Of a stretch of DNA of 64,000 nt, positions 45,417 to 53,771 are shown piece after piece. This DNA comes from Lewinellaceae bacterium. Lineage in GTDB: Bacteria > Bacteroidota > Bacteroidia > Chitinophagales > Saprospiraceae. Made by a program: the position numbers and the translations under genes. The notes beneath the pieces are model-generated. The model saw only the letters and a list, made by a program, of their open reading frames with translations, made no database searches and was not told the origin of the DNA. Location: positions 212,575-276,574 of the forward strand of contig JACJYC010000008.1 of NCBI GenBank assembly GCA_020636325.1, in the 5' to 3' direction. Within the stretch, counting starts at the first letter, position 1, and each line of letters opens with the position of its first letter.

Positions 45417-45889
45417 GGATTGTTGGCAGTCCGGGTGGTCAGTGGTCAGTTGTAAGTCGTAAGTGGTAAGTCGTAAGTTGTAAGTCGTAAGTGGTAAGTT
45501 GTAAGTCGTAAGTTGTAAGTCGTAAGTGGTAAGTTGTAAGTCGTAAGTTGTAAGTCAAGTTAACATGCTGCCGCTGCAACGGACGCCCAACTATAAAACC
45601 ATCCAACCATGAAAAGTCCGCAGTCACCAGTTGGAAGTCCAGCATCTCCCATCCGCCAAAGCTCCACAAGAGCGACGGCGGGCAGCCTCCCCCGTCCGCC
45701 ATAGCTCCCCAAGAGCGGCGGCGGGCAGCGTTTAGCTTACCAATCCCTACGCTGTGCTACGGGCTTAGTAATCTGCCTCCTATCCAGCATCCACCACGCC
45801 TCAGCGTGGCAGCAACCAGCATCCAGCAACCAGCAACCAGCCCCCAGCATCCAGCCCCCAGCCCCCAGCCCCCAGCAACTAGCCTCCAC
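45417..45889. repeat. Convergent repeat mosaic (GTAAG heptamers, P5 x2, P8, P2, GGGGCTGG heptamers)
   Basis: After the MFS stop, GTAAG-type heptamers (about 45440-45560) give way to two inverted P5 copies (45652-45686 and 45691-45730), module P8 (45734-45775) and module P2 (CCACGCCTCAGCGTGG, 45794-45809). GCTGGTT/GGGGCTGG heptamers then run to the stop of the RapZ fusion gene. Read from the RapZ side, the words match those after gatB and the 14072 lipoprotein. No gene is seen. Confidence 0.85.
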
Positions 45890-47341
45890 TCAATTCTCCC
45901 ACCCTTTCCGCTCCTGTTCAATATGCTGGAGGGAGATCCGCACGCCGTATTTCTCCTTGAGGTGTTTGGCCAGTTCATCGGCGGCGTAAACAGAGCGGTG
46001 CTGGCCGCCGGTACAACCGAAATTGACCATGAGGCTGGTGAAGCTGCGTTCGATATAGTCCTCTACCGCTGAGTCCACGATGCGGCAGACGTCGTTCATG
46101 AATTCGCCCATCTGGCTGTGGTGTTTCAGGAAGTTGATGACCGCCTCATCGCGGCCGGTCAGTTTTTTATAGGGCTCGTACCGCCCCGGGTTATGGATGA
46201 ACCGGCAGTCGAATACAAATCCGCCGTTGTTGCCGGTGGCGTCCGGCGGGATGCCGTTCCGCTGGTAGGAAAAGCTGCTGATATAGACGTTCAGCAGGCT
46301 GGAGGAGGCCCTGATCTTGTCGAAAGGCTCAAATCGCTTATTTTGAACGATGCGTTGCAGGACGGCGGTCAATTCCGGCATCTCGACCGGTAATTCGACG
46401 TTTTCCAGCCACCATTTCACGTTTCGGATGGCGAACGGGATGCTTTGGATGAAGTATTCCTTGCGTTCGAACAGGCCGCGAAAACCATAGGTGCCGAATA
46501 CCTGAATGAAGCGCATCAGCGCATAACCGTGGTAATACTGGATGAATTGTTCCCGGTCCACCTCCACCAGCTTTTGAACGGCGTTGAGGTAGTGGTCCAG
46601 GAGGTCCTCCTTGATGTCTTCGGGAATGTTGGCCTTGGCCTGATACAGCAGGGAGGCCAGGTCGTATTGGAGCGCACCGCGGCGGCCGCCCTGGTAGTCG
46701 ATGAAATACGGCTCGCCGCTTTTGATCATGATGTTCCGGGTCTGAAAATCGCGGAACATGAAGAAGTTGGTATCGGTGCCCAGCAAATAATCGGAAAAGC
46801 GGTGGATATCGTCTTCAAGGGCCTGCTCGTCGAAGGGGATCCTGGCCAGTTTAAGGAAGTAGTATTTGAAGGTATTGAAATCCCAGAGCATGGACTGTTT
46901 GTCGAACGATTTGCGCGGATAACAGGCTTCATAGTCCAGTTCCTTGCCGCCTTCGATCTGGAGGTGGGCGAGTTTTTCAACGACCTTCTTGTAAATGTTG
47001 ATGAGGTAATCAGGGAAATAGTCGCCTTTTTGAAGCAGGTAGCTGTACAGGGTGGTGAAACCCAGGTCCTCCTGGAGATAGACGCCCTTGTCGAGGTCCT
47101 CTGCGTAGATCTCGGGCACCGGCAGCCCTTTGGACATAAAGTGCCGGGAGAAGCTGAGGAAGGCCTGGTTTTCCTTCCGGTCGGGGTTGTAGGCGCCGAT
47201 TGCGGATTGTTCGTGGCCCTGCAAGCGGTAGTAGATCCGGGCTGAGCCGGAGGGCGCCAGGGGCAGGACGAGGGTAGGCGGTTGGCCCGTCCATTGCTCA
47301 AAAAGGTCGGTCAGGTCGCGCTCAATTCGGGAAGAAGCCAT
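45890..47341 (-). CDS. Aminoglycoside-phosphotransferase-like kinase fused to RapZ C-terminal domain
   Basis: The 483-residue protein has an N-terminal small-molecule kinase fold (about 1-340). A phosphate-loop region is followed by FFMFRDFQTRNIMI, equivalent to the HxDxxxxN motif with the first His replaced, then YFIDYQGGRRGALQYDLASLL. Its closest described relatives are cell-wall sugar kinases (AmgK-like). The C-terminal domain (about 350-480) is RapZ, with VFDCRFIHNPG and the diagnostic NFGCTGGQHRSV that binds glucosamine-6-phosphate in E. coli RapZ. Fusion of an amino-sugar kinase to the GlcN6P-sensing domain points to cell-wall sugar sensing. RNA-binding is uncertain in Bacteroidota. Confidence 0.9.
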   Translation of the reverse strand: MASSRIERDLTDLFEQWTGQPPTLVLPLAPSGSARIYYRLQGHEQSAIGAYNPDRKENQAFLSFSRHFMSKGLPVPEIYAEDLDKGVYLQEDLGFTTLYSYLLQKGDYFPDYLINIYKKVVEKLAHLQIEGGKELDYEACYPRKSFDKQSMLWDFNTFKYYFLKLARIPFDEQALEDDIHRFSDYLLGTDTNFFMFRDFQTRNIMIKSGEPYFIDYQGGRRGALQYDLASLLYQAKANIPEDIKEDLLDHYLNAVQKLVEVDREQFIQYYHGYALMRFIQVFGTYGFRGLFERKEYFIQSIPFAIRNVKWWLENVELPVEMPELTAVLQRIVQNKRFEPFDKIRASSSLLNVYISSFSYQRNGIPPDATGNNGGFVFDCRFIHNPGRYEPYKKLTGRDEAVINFLKHHSQMGEFMNDVCRIVDSAVEDYIERSFTSLMVNFGCTGGQHRSVYAADELAKHLKEKYGVRISLQHIEQERKGWEN

Positions 47342-47417
47342 TTTTATGCTGATTTTGCGCGAATTTGGGCAAATAACAAGAATTAGTGTATATTTATCCC
47401 ATTAAAAAAACAAAACC

Positions 47418-47720
47418 ATGTCTAACTCTTCAGGAACCGATCCTAAAACCGTGGGGATTATCGCCTACATTACCTTGATTGGCTGGATTATTGCCTTGGT
47501 CTTGAACAATCCGAAATCGGACTTTGCTTCATTCCATATCCGCCAAATGCTTGGATTGATCCTCATCAGCCTGGTCGGAATTATTCCGTTCATCGGCTGG
47601 ATCTTTTCGCTCTTTGTATTAGTCCTGTGGATACTGGGCTTTATCTCGGCTGTACAAGGAGAAAAGAAGCCTGTTCCCGTTTTTGGAGAAATGTTCCAGA
47701 AATGGTTCAGCTCGCTTTAA
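47418..47720 (+). CDS. DUF4870/Tic20-like small membrane protein
   Basis: The 100-residue protein has three to four hydrophobic helices and the DUF4870 look (KTVGIIAYITLIGWIIALVLNN, FHIRQMLGLILISLVG). Function unknown; the family resembles chloroplast Tic20 subunits at low level. It is divergent from the RapZ fusion with 76 bases between starts; TATATTTA at about 47390 resembles a -7 box. Confidence 0.85.
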   Translation: MSNSSGTDPKTVGIIAYITLIGWIIALVLNNPKSDFASFHIRQMLGLILISLVGIIPFIGWIFSLFVLVLWILGFISAVQGEKKPVPVFGEMFQKWFSSL

Positions 47721-47770
47721 ATGCAGCATCCCCGGAGTGGCAAGAGCGTTCCTGCTTTTTGCCACTCTGC

Positions 47771-48121
47771 CTACCGGTTTTTTCCATTTCCTTTTATCGT
47801 ATCCCTGAACAGCGGCTTTAGCGGCAGCTCTTCAGCAGGGCGCTTCAATTCGGGTTTTTCCGGCTTTTCGGGTTTTTCCGGCCGGTCCATGGAATCCCGT
47901 TGCTCCCGGGCAGCGGCGATGAGGATCGAATCCGCCATCATGCCGGCTTCTTCCAACGCTTTTTCCCGGCAATTCTTTTCAACGATCCGGCGATAATTAT
48001 TCAGCCGCTCCAGCACTTTTTCCTCTACAAACGACTTTACCGCGGCGTCATTCCGGTCTTCCGGGTTGCCGCATCCTGCCATGGCTGCAAAACCTAACAA
48101 TATAAGTGCGATTCTTTTCAT
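47771..48121 (-). CDS. Small lipoprotein, Pro/Lys-rich tail
   Basis: The 116-residue protein has a lipobox (LGFAAMAGC, Cys17), a helical middle, and a tail of repeated EKPEKPEKPELKRP. Function unknown. Its ATG overlaps the stop of the preceding gene by 4 bases (ATGA), so it is co-translated with the LptB operon. It is convergent with the 47418 gene. Confidence 0.72.
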   Translation of the reverse strand: MKRIALILLGFAAMAGCGNPEDRNDAAVKSFVEEKVLERLNNYRRIVEKNCREKALEEAGMMADSILIAAAREQRDSMDRPEKPEKPEKPELKRPAEELPLKPLFRDTIKGNGKNR

Positions 48122-48390
48122 TGCTCAACGGGGATTCTTGCGCGCAGGCGGGCTTCCTCTTCCCGGCGGATCCGGATGATGGAGTCGGTAGCGACCCGGA
48201 CCAGGCTGTCGTGGCGCGATGTGCAGAGGCTGTCCCAAACTTTGCGCAGGCTGTCGATCCGCTGCGCATACAGGGTGTCGATCATGGCGCGCTCATTGGA
48301 GGTCAGCCGGATCTGGTATTCTTCCCGGTGGCCGCAGCCCGAAAGCAGAAATAGCAGTAAAGGAATGGCGATGATCAGCCTTGTTTTCAT
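48118..48390 (-). CDS. Small helical lipoprotein in the LptB operon
   Basis: The 90-residue protein begins at ATG 48390 with a signal peptide and lipobox (LLLFLLSGC, Cys18), then a charged helix (NERAMIDTLYAQRIDSLRKVW). A TTG at 48417 is an unneeded earlier start. It follows lptB by 13 bases and overlaps the next lipoprotein gene by 4 bases. Role unknown; the linkage suggests outer-membrane lipid or lipoprotein biogenesis. Confidence 0.72.
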   Translation of the reverse strand: MKTRLIIAIPLLLFLLSGCGHREEYQIRLTSNERAMIDTLYAQRIDSLRKVWDSLCTSRHDSLVRVATDSIIRIRREEEARLRARIPVEQ

Positions 48391-48403
48391 TTTGCGGGTT
48401 GGC

Positions 48404-49147
48404 TTAATCCAGGTCAATGACTTTCTTGCGCAATTCGAAGTTGGTACCCAGATAGACCTTTCGTACCATTTCGTCGGCAGCCAGTTCGTCGGCAGTGCCG
48501 GCTTTGAGGATCTTGCCCTCGAACATGAGATAGGCCCGGTCGGTGATCGACAGGGTTTCCTGTACGTTGTGGTCGGTGATCAGGATGCCGATCCCCTTGG
48601 TCCGCAACTTGGCGACGATGTACTGGATGTCCTCCACCGCGATCGGGTCGATACCGGCAAAGGGCTCGTCGAGGAGAATGAATTTGGGATTGGTAGCCAG
48701 TGAGCGGGCGATTTCCGTGCGCCGCCGCTCTCCGCCGGACAGGGTGTCGCCGCGGTTCTTGCGCTTGGTTTCCAATCCGAATTCCTCCAGCAGCGATTCC
48801 AGCTTTTCTTTTTGCTCGTCAGGGCTCAGCGGCGTCATTTCCAGTACGGCGCGGATGTTGTCCTCTACGCTCAGCTTCCTGAATACGGAGGGTTCCTGCG
48901 GAAGATAGCCGATCCCGCGCTGCGCCCGTTTGTACATCGGCAGACTGGTGATGGGTTCGTTATCCAGGAAAACCTCGCCTTCATTGGGCCGGATGAAACC
49001 CACTACCATATAAAAAGTGGTGGTTTTGCCCGCGCCGTTGGGCCCCAGCAAACCTACGATTTCGCCTTGATTGACCTCAATGGACACCCCTCCGACAACA
49101 GTGCGCCGGCCGTACATTTTCACCAGATTATCGCTGCGTAAGATCAT
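48404..49147 (-). CDS. lptB: LPS export ABC transporter ATP-binding protein LptB
   Basis: LptB hydrolyses ATP to drive LPS extraction by LptFG. The 247-residue protein has Walker A GLLGPNGAGKTTTFYM, the Q-loop GYLPQEPSVFRKLS, the signature LSGGERRRTEIARSLA and Walker B FILLDEPFAGIDPIA, followed by the switch His in LITDHNVQETL. These are the normal LptB features. It is 9 bases after the PorT-like gene. LptF, LptG, LptC and LptA are not in the window. Confidence 0.95.
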   Translation of the reverse strand: MILRSDNLVKMYGRRTVVGGVSIEVNQGEIVGLLGPNGAGKTTTFYMVVGFIRPNEGEVFLDNEPITSLPMYKRAQRGIGYLPQEPSVFRKLSVEDNIRAVLEMTPLSPDEQKEKLESLLEEFGLETKRKNRGDTLSGGERRRTEIARSLATNPKFILLDEPFAGIDPIAVEDIQYIVAKLRTKGIGILITDHNVQETLSITDRAYLMFEGKILKAGTADELAADEMVRKVYLGTNFELRKKVIDLD

Positions 49148-49156
49148 TTTTTGCGT

Positions 49157-49897
49157 TCAATCAACAAACTCGATGATGTGCAGGAACCGGAAACCGACGG
49201 TCAGTTCGAAGGTTATGTTGCGGATGCGCCTTTCTTCAAGGGTTCGCCGGTCGGTACCGGTGCCGTACGCAACATAAACGTTTGGAATGGCCGGTTGTTG
49301 GTATTGCAGGGAAAAATCCGGGTTAACGGAAAACTCCAGGATCAGGTCCACGTACTCGCCCAACGGTTTTTCGATGCCGCCGCCGACGGTCAGGCCGTAG
49401 TTGAACCGGCGGATGAAGTTATTGTCGTTGAACGGGAAGATGGAATACCCCGGGTTTGTTTCGTTGAAGGATTCGTATTCCCCCAGGTTGGTGCTCAGCG
49501 TATAATCCCCCCGCACGCCGATCATGTAATAGGTCTTGCTGTTGCCGGTGAAACCGAATTTCTGCTTGGCGCCCAGCGTCAGCGAAAGGTTGTTGAACAG
49601 GAACTGGTAGGCCGGCGGCTGAAAAAAGGTGCTGGTGTTGGGGTTGTAGAAATTCCGCCGCCTGATCGCGCTGCCCTTCACGTGGTAGCCCACCTGGGCA
49701 AAAAGCGCAAAAGGATCCTCCGGGTCATATGACTCGATAAAGGCAATACCGTGGTACTTCAGCAGCGGATCGCGTTCAAAGCTGTTCCAGTTCTGGGTGC
49801 CGATGGTGAGCCCACCTTTCAGACCGAAGCCGTAACTCTGCGCTCCGGCCCCGATGACCAGCAACATTCCGGTTGCCAACAACAACATCTTTTTCAT
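49157..49897 (-). CDS. PorT-like outer-membrane beta-barrel protein
   Basis: The 246-residue protein has a signal peptide (ending GAGAQS) and an amphipathic strand pattern ending with aromatic FHIIEFVD. The layout SYGFGLKGGLTIGTQNW...FALFAQVGYHVKG...LSLTLGAKQKFGF matches the OMP_b-brl_2/PorT family. Members serve in type IX secretion or outer-membrane assembly; this one is probably a small structural barrel, first in an operon with lptB. Confidence 0.8.
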   Translation of the reverse strand: MKKMLLLATGMLLVIGAGAQSYGFGLKGGLTIGTQNWNSFERDPLLKYHGIAFIESYDPEDPFALFAQVGYHVKGSAIRRRNFYNPNTSTFFQPPAYQFLFNNLSLTLGAKQKFGFTGNSKTYYMIGVRGDYTLSTNLGEYESFNETNPGYSIFPFNDNNFIRRFNYGLTVGGGIEKPLGEYVDLILEFSVNPDFSLQYQQPAIPNVYVAYGTGTDRRTLEERRIRNITFELTVGFRFLHIIEFVD

Positions 49898-49954
49898 GGA
49901 TCAAACGGTCGTTTGCCGGCAAAGATAACATTTCTGCCACAGATATGCCATCTC

Positions 49955-50016
49955 CCCCTCTCACCCCTCTCACCTCTCTCACCCCTCTCACCCCTCTCAC
50001 CCCTCTCACCCCTCTC
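49955..50016. repeat. GTGAGAGGG array abutting the LysM gene stop
   Basis: On the plus strand the 9-nt unit CTCTCACCC repeats; on the minus strand it is GTGAGAGGG starting at the LysM stop. The sense word and orientation match the arrays after SCO and the TPR gene. Confidence 0.85.
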
Positions 50017-51466
50017 ACTTTATCCTCAACACCATCCCGATCTTGATATTGTTATCCGTCAGGTTATTGAGTTTCTGGATGTCTTCCACTTTGACGCCGT
50101 ACCGCTGGGAGATATTCCAGAGCGTATCGCCTTTTTGAACGGTGTGCACGATACCGTCGACCGGCGGCGTGGTCGTCGGTTGCTGCGGTTTGGGATCCGG
50201 CTTGACGACCGGGGTTTCTTCAAAATCGGTTTTGTTATCGATCACCGGTAATTCCTCTTTGGGCGGCGTTGCAGCCGGTGGCGTTGTCGTCGGGTTTGTG
50301 GCCGGCGGAACCGTGGTGGTCGGTTGGGTCGGTGAAACGGGCGGCTTGGCCGGCTCTTCGATCGGATCGAGGAAATCGGGTTCTTTTTCCGGCAGCGGGT
50401 CGGTTACCTTGTCGGTGGGTTGGGTGGTCCCGCCGGTTTGCGGTTTCGCGGGCTGATTGCCGCCGATGATCACGGGCAGTTTATCGGGTTCGGGCGCTGC
50501 CGGCGCATTCGGATCCCGCAATTTCGGAGCGCTCTTGACCTTGCAACCCCGGAGTTTGACCTGTTCGCTGACCGCGGGTTGCTGGCTCTCCTCCATGCGG
50601 TTTCGCTTGTACAGCTTGGCCAGCCGGACGCCGTAGGTCTGAGAGATGTCGAACATGGTTTCTCCGGATTCGACGACGTGGTATTTTTCGCGGCCGCGGT
50701 AGGCGTTGCGCTTCGGTTGAAGGTAAATTTTGGTCCCTTCGGTCAGGGTCTGATTTTCACCTTCGAGCTTTTCGTTGTAGTCCAGAATGCGGCGGACAGC
50801 GATATCGGTCCGGGCGGCGATTTCAGCGACGGTTTCGCCGGAGGTGGCCAACGCATAGCGCACATCATTGGTTTTCAGTATGTTGGAAACAATGCTTTCG
50901 CTGGGGACATCCGTGTCGATGCTGGACATTTTATCGAACCGGTACAATTCGTAGCGTTCGATCAGTTCGATCAACTTCTCGGGGTAGGTGGCGCTGGTGG
51001 CATAGCCGGCCTGTTTGAGCCCGTAGGCCCACCGGCGGTAGTCGGTCGGGTCGAGGCGGAACAGGAAGCCGTAGCGAAATTCTTTCCGCGGGTCGCGCAA
51101 GAACTCGGAATGGGCTACATAACAGGCTTCAACCGATTCGTAAACCCGGAAGCAGGATTCGACGAGTTTGCCCTTGTCGTCGTAATCGTCGTCTTTCTGG
51201 TAAACCTTGCGGCCGTTCCAGTCGTCGCCGCACTTGATGCCGAAATGATTATTGGCGCGGCGGGCCAGGAAGCTTTTCCCTGCATTGGATTCCAGGATGC
51301 CCTGCGCCAGTTTGATGCTGGCGGGAATGCCGGCCCGTTCCATCTCCCGGATGGCGATCTTTTTATTTTTTTCGATGTAATCGAGGAAGTCCTGGTCCTG
51401 TTGTGCCTGGAGGAATGGAGCGCTGCAGACAAGGAACAAACATCCGGTGATCAGGTTTTTTAACAT
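50015..51466 (-). CDS. Glucosaminidase with three LysM domains
   Basis: The 483-residue peptidoglycan hydrolase has a signal peptide, a glucosaminidase domain (about 30-165) with the catalytic Glu in GILESNAGKS, and FGIKCGDDWNGRK. LysM modules follow near 205-255 and 265-310, with a third at the C-terminus (HTVQKGDTLWNISQRYGVKV, 437-480). A Pro/Thr-rich linker (about 315-435) joins them. It should cut glycan strands in the periplasm. Start ATG 51466 is divergent from the rpmH promoter. Confidence 0.92.
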   Translation of the reverse strand: MLKNLITGCLFLVCSAPFLQAQQDQDFLDYIEKNKKIAIREMERAGIPASIKLAQGILESNAGKSFLARRANNHFGIKCGDDWNGRKVYQKDDDYDDKGKLVESCFRVYESVEACYVAHSEFLRDPRKEFRYGFLFRLDPTDYRRWAYGLKQAGYATSATYPEKLIELIERYELYRFDKMSSIDTDVPSESIVSNILKTNDVRYALATSGETVAEIAARTDIAVRRILDYNEKLEGENQTLTEGTKIYLQPKRNAYRGREKYHVVESGETMFDISQTYGVRLAKLYKRNRMEESQQPAVSEQVKLRGCKVKSAPKLRDPNAPAAPEPDKLPVIIGGNQPAKPQTGGTTQPTDKVTDPLPEKEPDFLDPIEEPAKPPVSPTQPTTTVPPATNPTTTPPAATPPKEELPVIDNKTDFEETPVVKPDPKPQQPTTTPPVDGIVHTVQKGDTLWNISQRYGVKVEDIQKLNNLTDNNIKIGMVLRIK

Positions 51467-51604
51467 CTTGGATATTATTTTTTGGGTATTCGATTGTGTT
51501 GGCTATACAACGCCCCCAACGGGTGCGTCAATATATATTTTGCCTCAATTTATTAAATTGTTAACGATTGACGGGAGAAAAGTGCGCAAAGGATCAAAAT
51601 TTCT

Positions 51605-51636
51605 TTTGGTCAATTGGAAAACATGTCCTACCTTTG
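51605..51636 (+). promoter_or_regulatory. rpmH promoter
   Basis: A TTTG (-33, 51605-51608) is followed by a 20-base spacer and TACCTTTG (-7, 51629-51636), an exact fit to the Bacteroidota sigma-A consensus. The start of transcription would be near 51643, giving a leader of about 47 nt before rpmH. Confidence 0.8.
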
Positions 51637-51689
51637 TGGCCGCTTTTCAGGAAAGCCATGCTGCTGAGGGCGAAAGAAAGACAAGAGCA

Positions 51690-51845
51690 ATGAAAAGAAC
51701 GTTTCAACCTTCAAGAAGAAAGCGGGTAAACAAGCACGGGTTCCGCTCCAGAATGGCCACCAAAAACGGCCGTAAAGTACTTGCCAGGCGCCGCGCTCGC
51801 GGTCGTCACAAGTTGACGGTATCCGACGAAAGCCGCTTGAAGTAG
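51690..51845 (+). CDS. rpmH: Ribosomal protein bL34
   Basis: bL34 is a 51-residue basic protein of the large ribosomal subunit. The whole conserved sequence is visible, from MKRTFQPSRRKRVNKHGFRS to LTVSDESRLK. It has its own near-perfect promoter and a bidirectional terminator. In many phyla rpmH is followed by rnpA and yidC, but here it stands alone, as is common in Bacteroidota. Confidence 0.98.
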   Translation: MKRTFQPSRRKRVNKHGFRSRMATKNGRKVLARRRARGRHKLTVSDESRLK

Positions 51846-51883
51846 GCCTTTAGCGGGCTCTTGTCCAAGAGGCCGCCAAAGGC
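51846..51883. terminator. Bidirectional hairpin between rpmH and the amidotransferase
   Basis: Arms GCCTTTAGCGG and CCGCCAAAGGC, plus inner CTCTTG/AAGAG pairs, form a strong hairpin with a short TCC loop. It lies between convergent genes. AT-rich bases follow, but no long T-run, so it may act as a rho-independent or barrier-type terminator. Confidence 0.65.
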
Positions 51884-51904
51884 ATTATTCCTTTCCTGTA
51901 TTTT

Positions 51905-52726
51905 CTACACTTCGATTAAAGAAGTTGCTTCCACTGATTTGATGGACCGTTGCAGGAACATCGGCAGGATGACCTCGTGGGTCAGTGCGATCTTGTCCGA
52001 ATCGTGCAGGTGGTCGATCATCCGCAGGTATTTCTCCTGACCGTGTTCTTCAACGATGGCCTTGCGCCTTTCCGGATCCAGAAAATGCTTCAACATGCCG
52101 TCCGGGTCGGCTTCCGGGTGGAATTGCACGCCGATCAGCTCCTGTGAGAACCGGATGCCCATGATGGCGCGCTCCAGCGGTACATGCGGCCTGATCTTTT
52201 CCAAGGCCAATATCTCGGCGCCCAGTTCCCGCAGCCGGTTGGCTTTGGGCTGGATCACCTGGTAATGCCGAAAGTCTGCGATAAAGAAAGGGTTGGGCAA
52301 TCCTTCGAACAGCGGTTCGTGAACGCCTTCTCCGGCCATATGGACGGGGAAGGTGCCGAAAGCCATCGACTTCCGCGGCTTGACCTCTGCAAGCCTGAAA
52401 TGGATGCAGGCCATCTGGAAGGAATGGCAGATGAAGAAGCCGTATTTCCGGGGATTGCCGGGTTGGGCATTCCAATCCCAAAGGCTCTCCAGCCATTCAT
52501 AATATTTCTCATCCCATACGCCGTCGCCTACGCGCGGGTCGCCGGGGCCGCCGGTTGAAATGTAAATATCGAAACTCAGGTCCGGTACTTCGGCCTTGCC
52601 CCGTACGTCAAAAACCTCCCATTCGAGCTTGTGCGAAAACCGTGCGACCAACTCGTTGATGCAGCGCATCCCCTGGTTGGGCGTACCGTCGTACAGATCT
52701 AGAATGGCCAGTCTTACAGTGCTCAT
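51905..52726 (-). CDS. Class I glutamine amidotransferase (GMP-synthase-like)
   Basis: The 273-residue protein has the nucleophile elbow FFICHSFQMAC (Cys in CHSFQ), the conserved MAFGTFPVH block, and the His-Glu pair in IGVQFHPEADPDG, so the Cys-His-Glu triad is complete. No synthetase domain is fused. It may supply ammonia to a partner or act as a stand-alone peptidase-like enzyme. ATG 52726 is followed upstream by a perfect hairpin at 52800-52821. Confidence 0.88.
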   Translation of the reverse strand: MSTVRLAILDLYDGTPNQGMRCINELVARFSHKLEWEVFDVRGKAEVPDLSFDIYISTGGPGDPRVGDGVWDEKYYEWLESLWDWNAQPGNPRKYGFFICHSFQMACIHFRLAEVKPRKSMAFGTFPVHMAGEGVHEPLFEGLPNPFFIADFRHYQVIQPKANRLRELGAEILALEKIRPHVPLERAIMGIRFSQELIGVQFHPEADPDGMLKHFLDPERRKAIVEEHGQEKYLRMIDHLHDSDKIALTHEVILPMFLQRSIKSVEATSLIEV

Positions 52727-52799
52727 GATCGCTCAAAATTACAAATCCTTATACCCTATAATACTCGGGATGAAAGGATTAAGTTCCGTAAATGCGCTT

Positions 52800-52821
52800 G
52801 GTTGTCCGGCATAGGACAACC
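52800..52821. promoter_or_regulatory. Perfect hairpin between the amidotransferase and the PorT-like gene
   Basis: GGTTGTCC-ggcata-GGACAACC has an 8-bp perfect stem and 6-nt loop. It lies about 75 bases upstream of the amidotransferase start and 120 beyond the PorT-like stop. There is no T-run. Role unknown. Confidence 0.5.
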
Positions 52822-52940
52822 GGGTGCTCTGGTACCTGTTTAACGTTTAGACGCAAAAATGTTTCAATCGATACTTTTTGCCGCCCGGAACGTCGTCGAT
52901 ATGGGTTTGCCGTTTAAAGATGCTGTGTTCGCTCCCTTAA

Positions 52941-53678
52941 TTAAAACATCACGCCGAGGCGCAGGGTTATGCCGTAAACCGAAGCTTTTGAATCTTCTTT
53001 TTTCGAAAGGCCCGGACTGTTGGGATCCGGGTAATAAACCTTGTCCTTGTCGTCATCCGTGGCATCTGTGAAACCGATCTGGAAAGCGGCTCCGACCACG
53101 AGGCTGGTATTTTCGGAGATGCTGTACTCAGCGCCGGCGCCGATGCCCCACGACAGGTTGAGGCCGTTGACTTCCTTGCGGATATTGTATTTATCCTCGC
53201 CGTCCTGGATGCCTATGCCTTCCAGTTGGCCGCGTGCCTGCGATTTGATGCCGATGGTAATGGCCGGTTCGAAGTAGTATCGCCAATAGCCGAATTCGCG
53301 GGTTTTCAGCTTCAGCCCCGCAGGGATTTCAATGTATTGGATGTGATACCGGATCTTGGACATGGCGCCCAGGGAATCATAGGCGGGCGGCAGGTCCGAA
53401 TTGGGCAGGTATTTCCCCGGATAATCATACAACAATCCGCCGCCGGCGTTGAAAAAGAAACCGATGCCCGAAGTGAAGGCGTAATTTTCGCGGAAGTAAT
53501 ATTCACCTATCATCCCCAGCTTCAGGCCCAGGTTGGTACCGCTGGTGTTAATGTGATTGACCTTGGCGTTCATCCAGCCGAACGTCGGGCTTGCCTGAAA
53601 TCCGAAGCGGATATCGTTTTGGGCCCGAAGGGAGAATGCCAGGGCAAAAAAGCAGGTGACTACGACAATTTTTTTCAT
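52941..53678 (-). CDS. PorT-like outer-membrane beta-barrel protein
   Basis: The 245-residue protein starts at ATG 53678 (MKKIVVVTCFFALAFSLRAQ, a signal peptide); a 22-residue longer frame is disfavoured. Strand pattern FGFQASPTFGWMNAKV...LGLKLGMIGEYYF...VYGITLRLGVMF matches the same barrel family as the 49157 gene. It is divergent from gldB, with the genes sharing a 93-base region. Confidence 0.8.
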   Translation of the reverse strand: MKKIVVVTCFFALAFSLRAQNDIRFGFQASPTFGWMNAKVNHINTSGTNLGLKLGMIGEYYFRENYAFTSGIGFFFNAGGGLLYDYPGKYLPNSDLPPAYDSLGAMSKIRYHIQYIEIPAGLKLKTREFGYWRYYFEPAITIGIKSQARGQLEGIGIQDGEDKYNIRKEVNGLNLSWGIGAGAEYSISENTSLVVGAAFQIGFTDATDDDKDKVYYPDPNSPGLSKKEDSKASVYGITLRLGVMF

Positions 53679-53771
53679 CAGTATCGTGTTTTGGTTTTTT
53701 GAACGATCCGGGTCGATTTCAGATCCGGCGCAAAAATAATTCAAAAAAGGACGTGAACCAGTAAAATAGGC

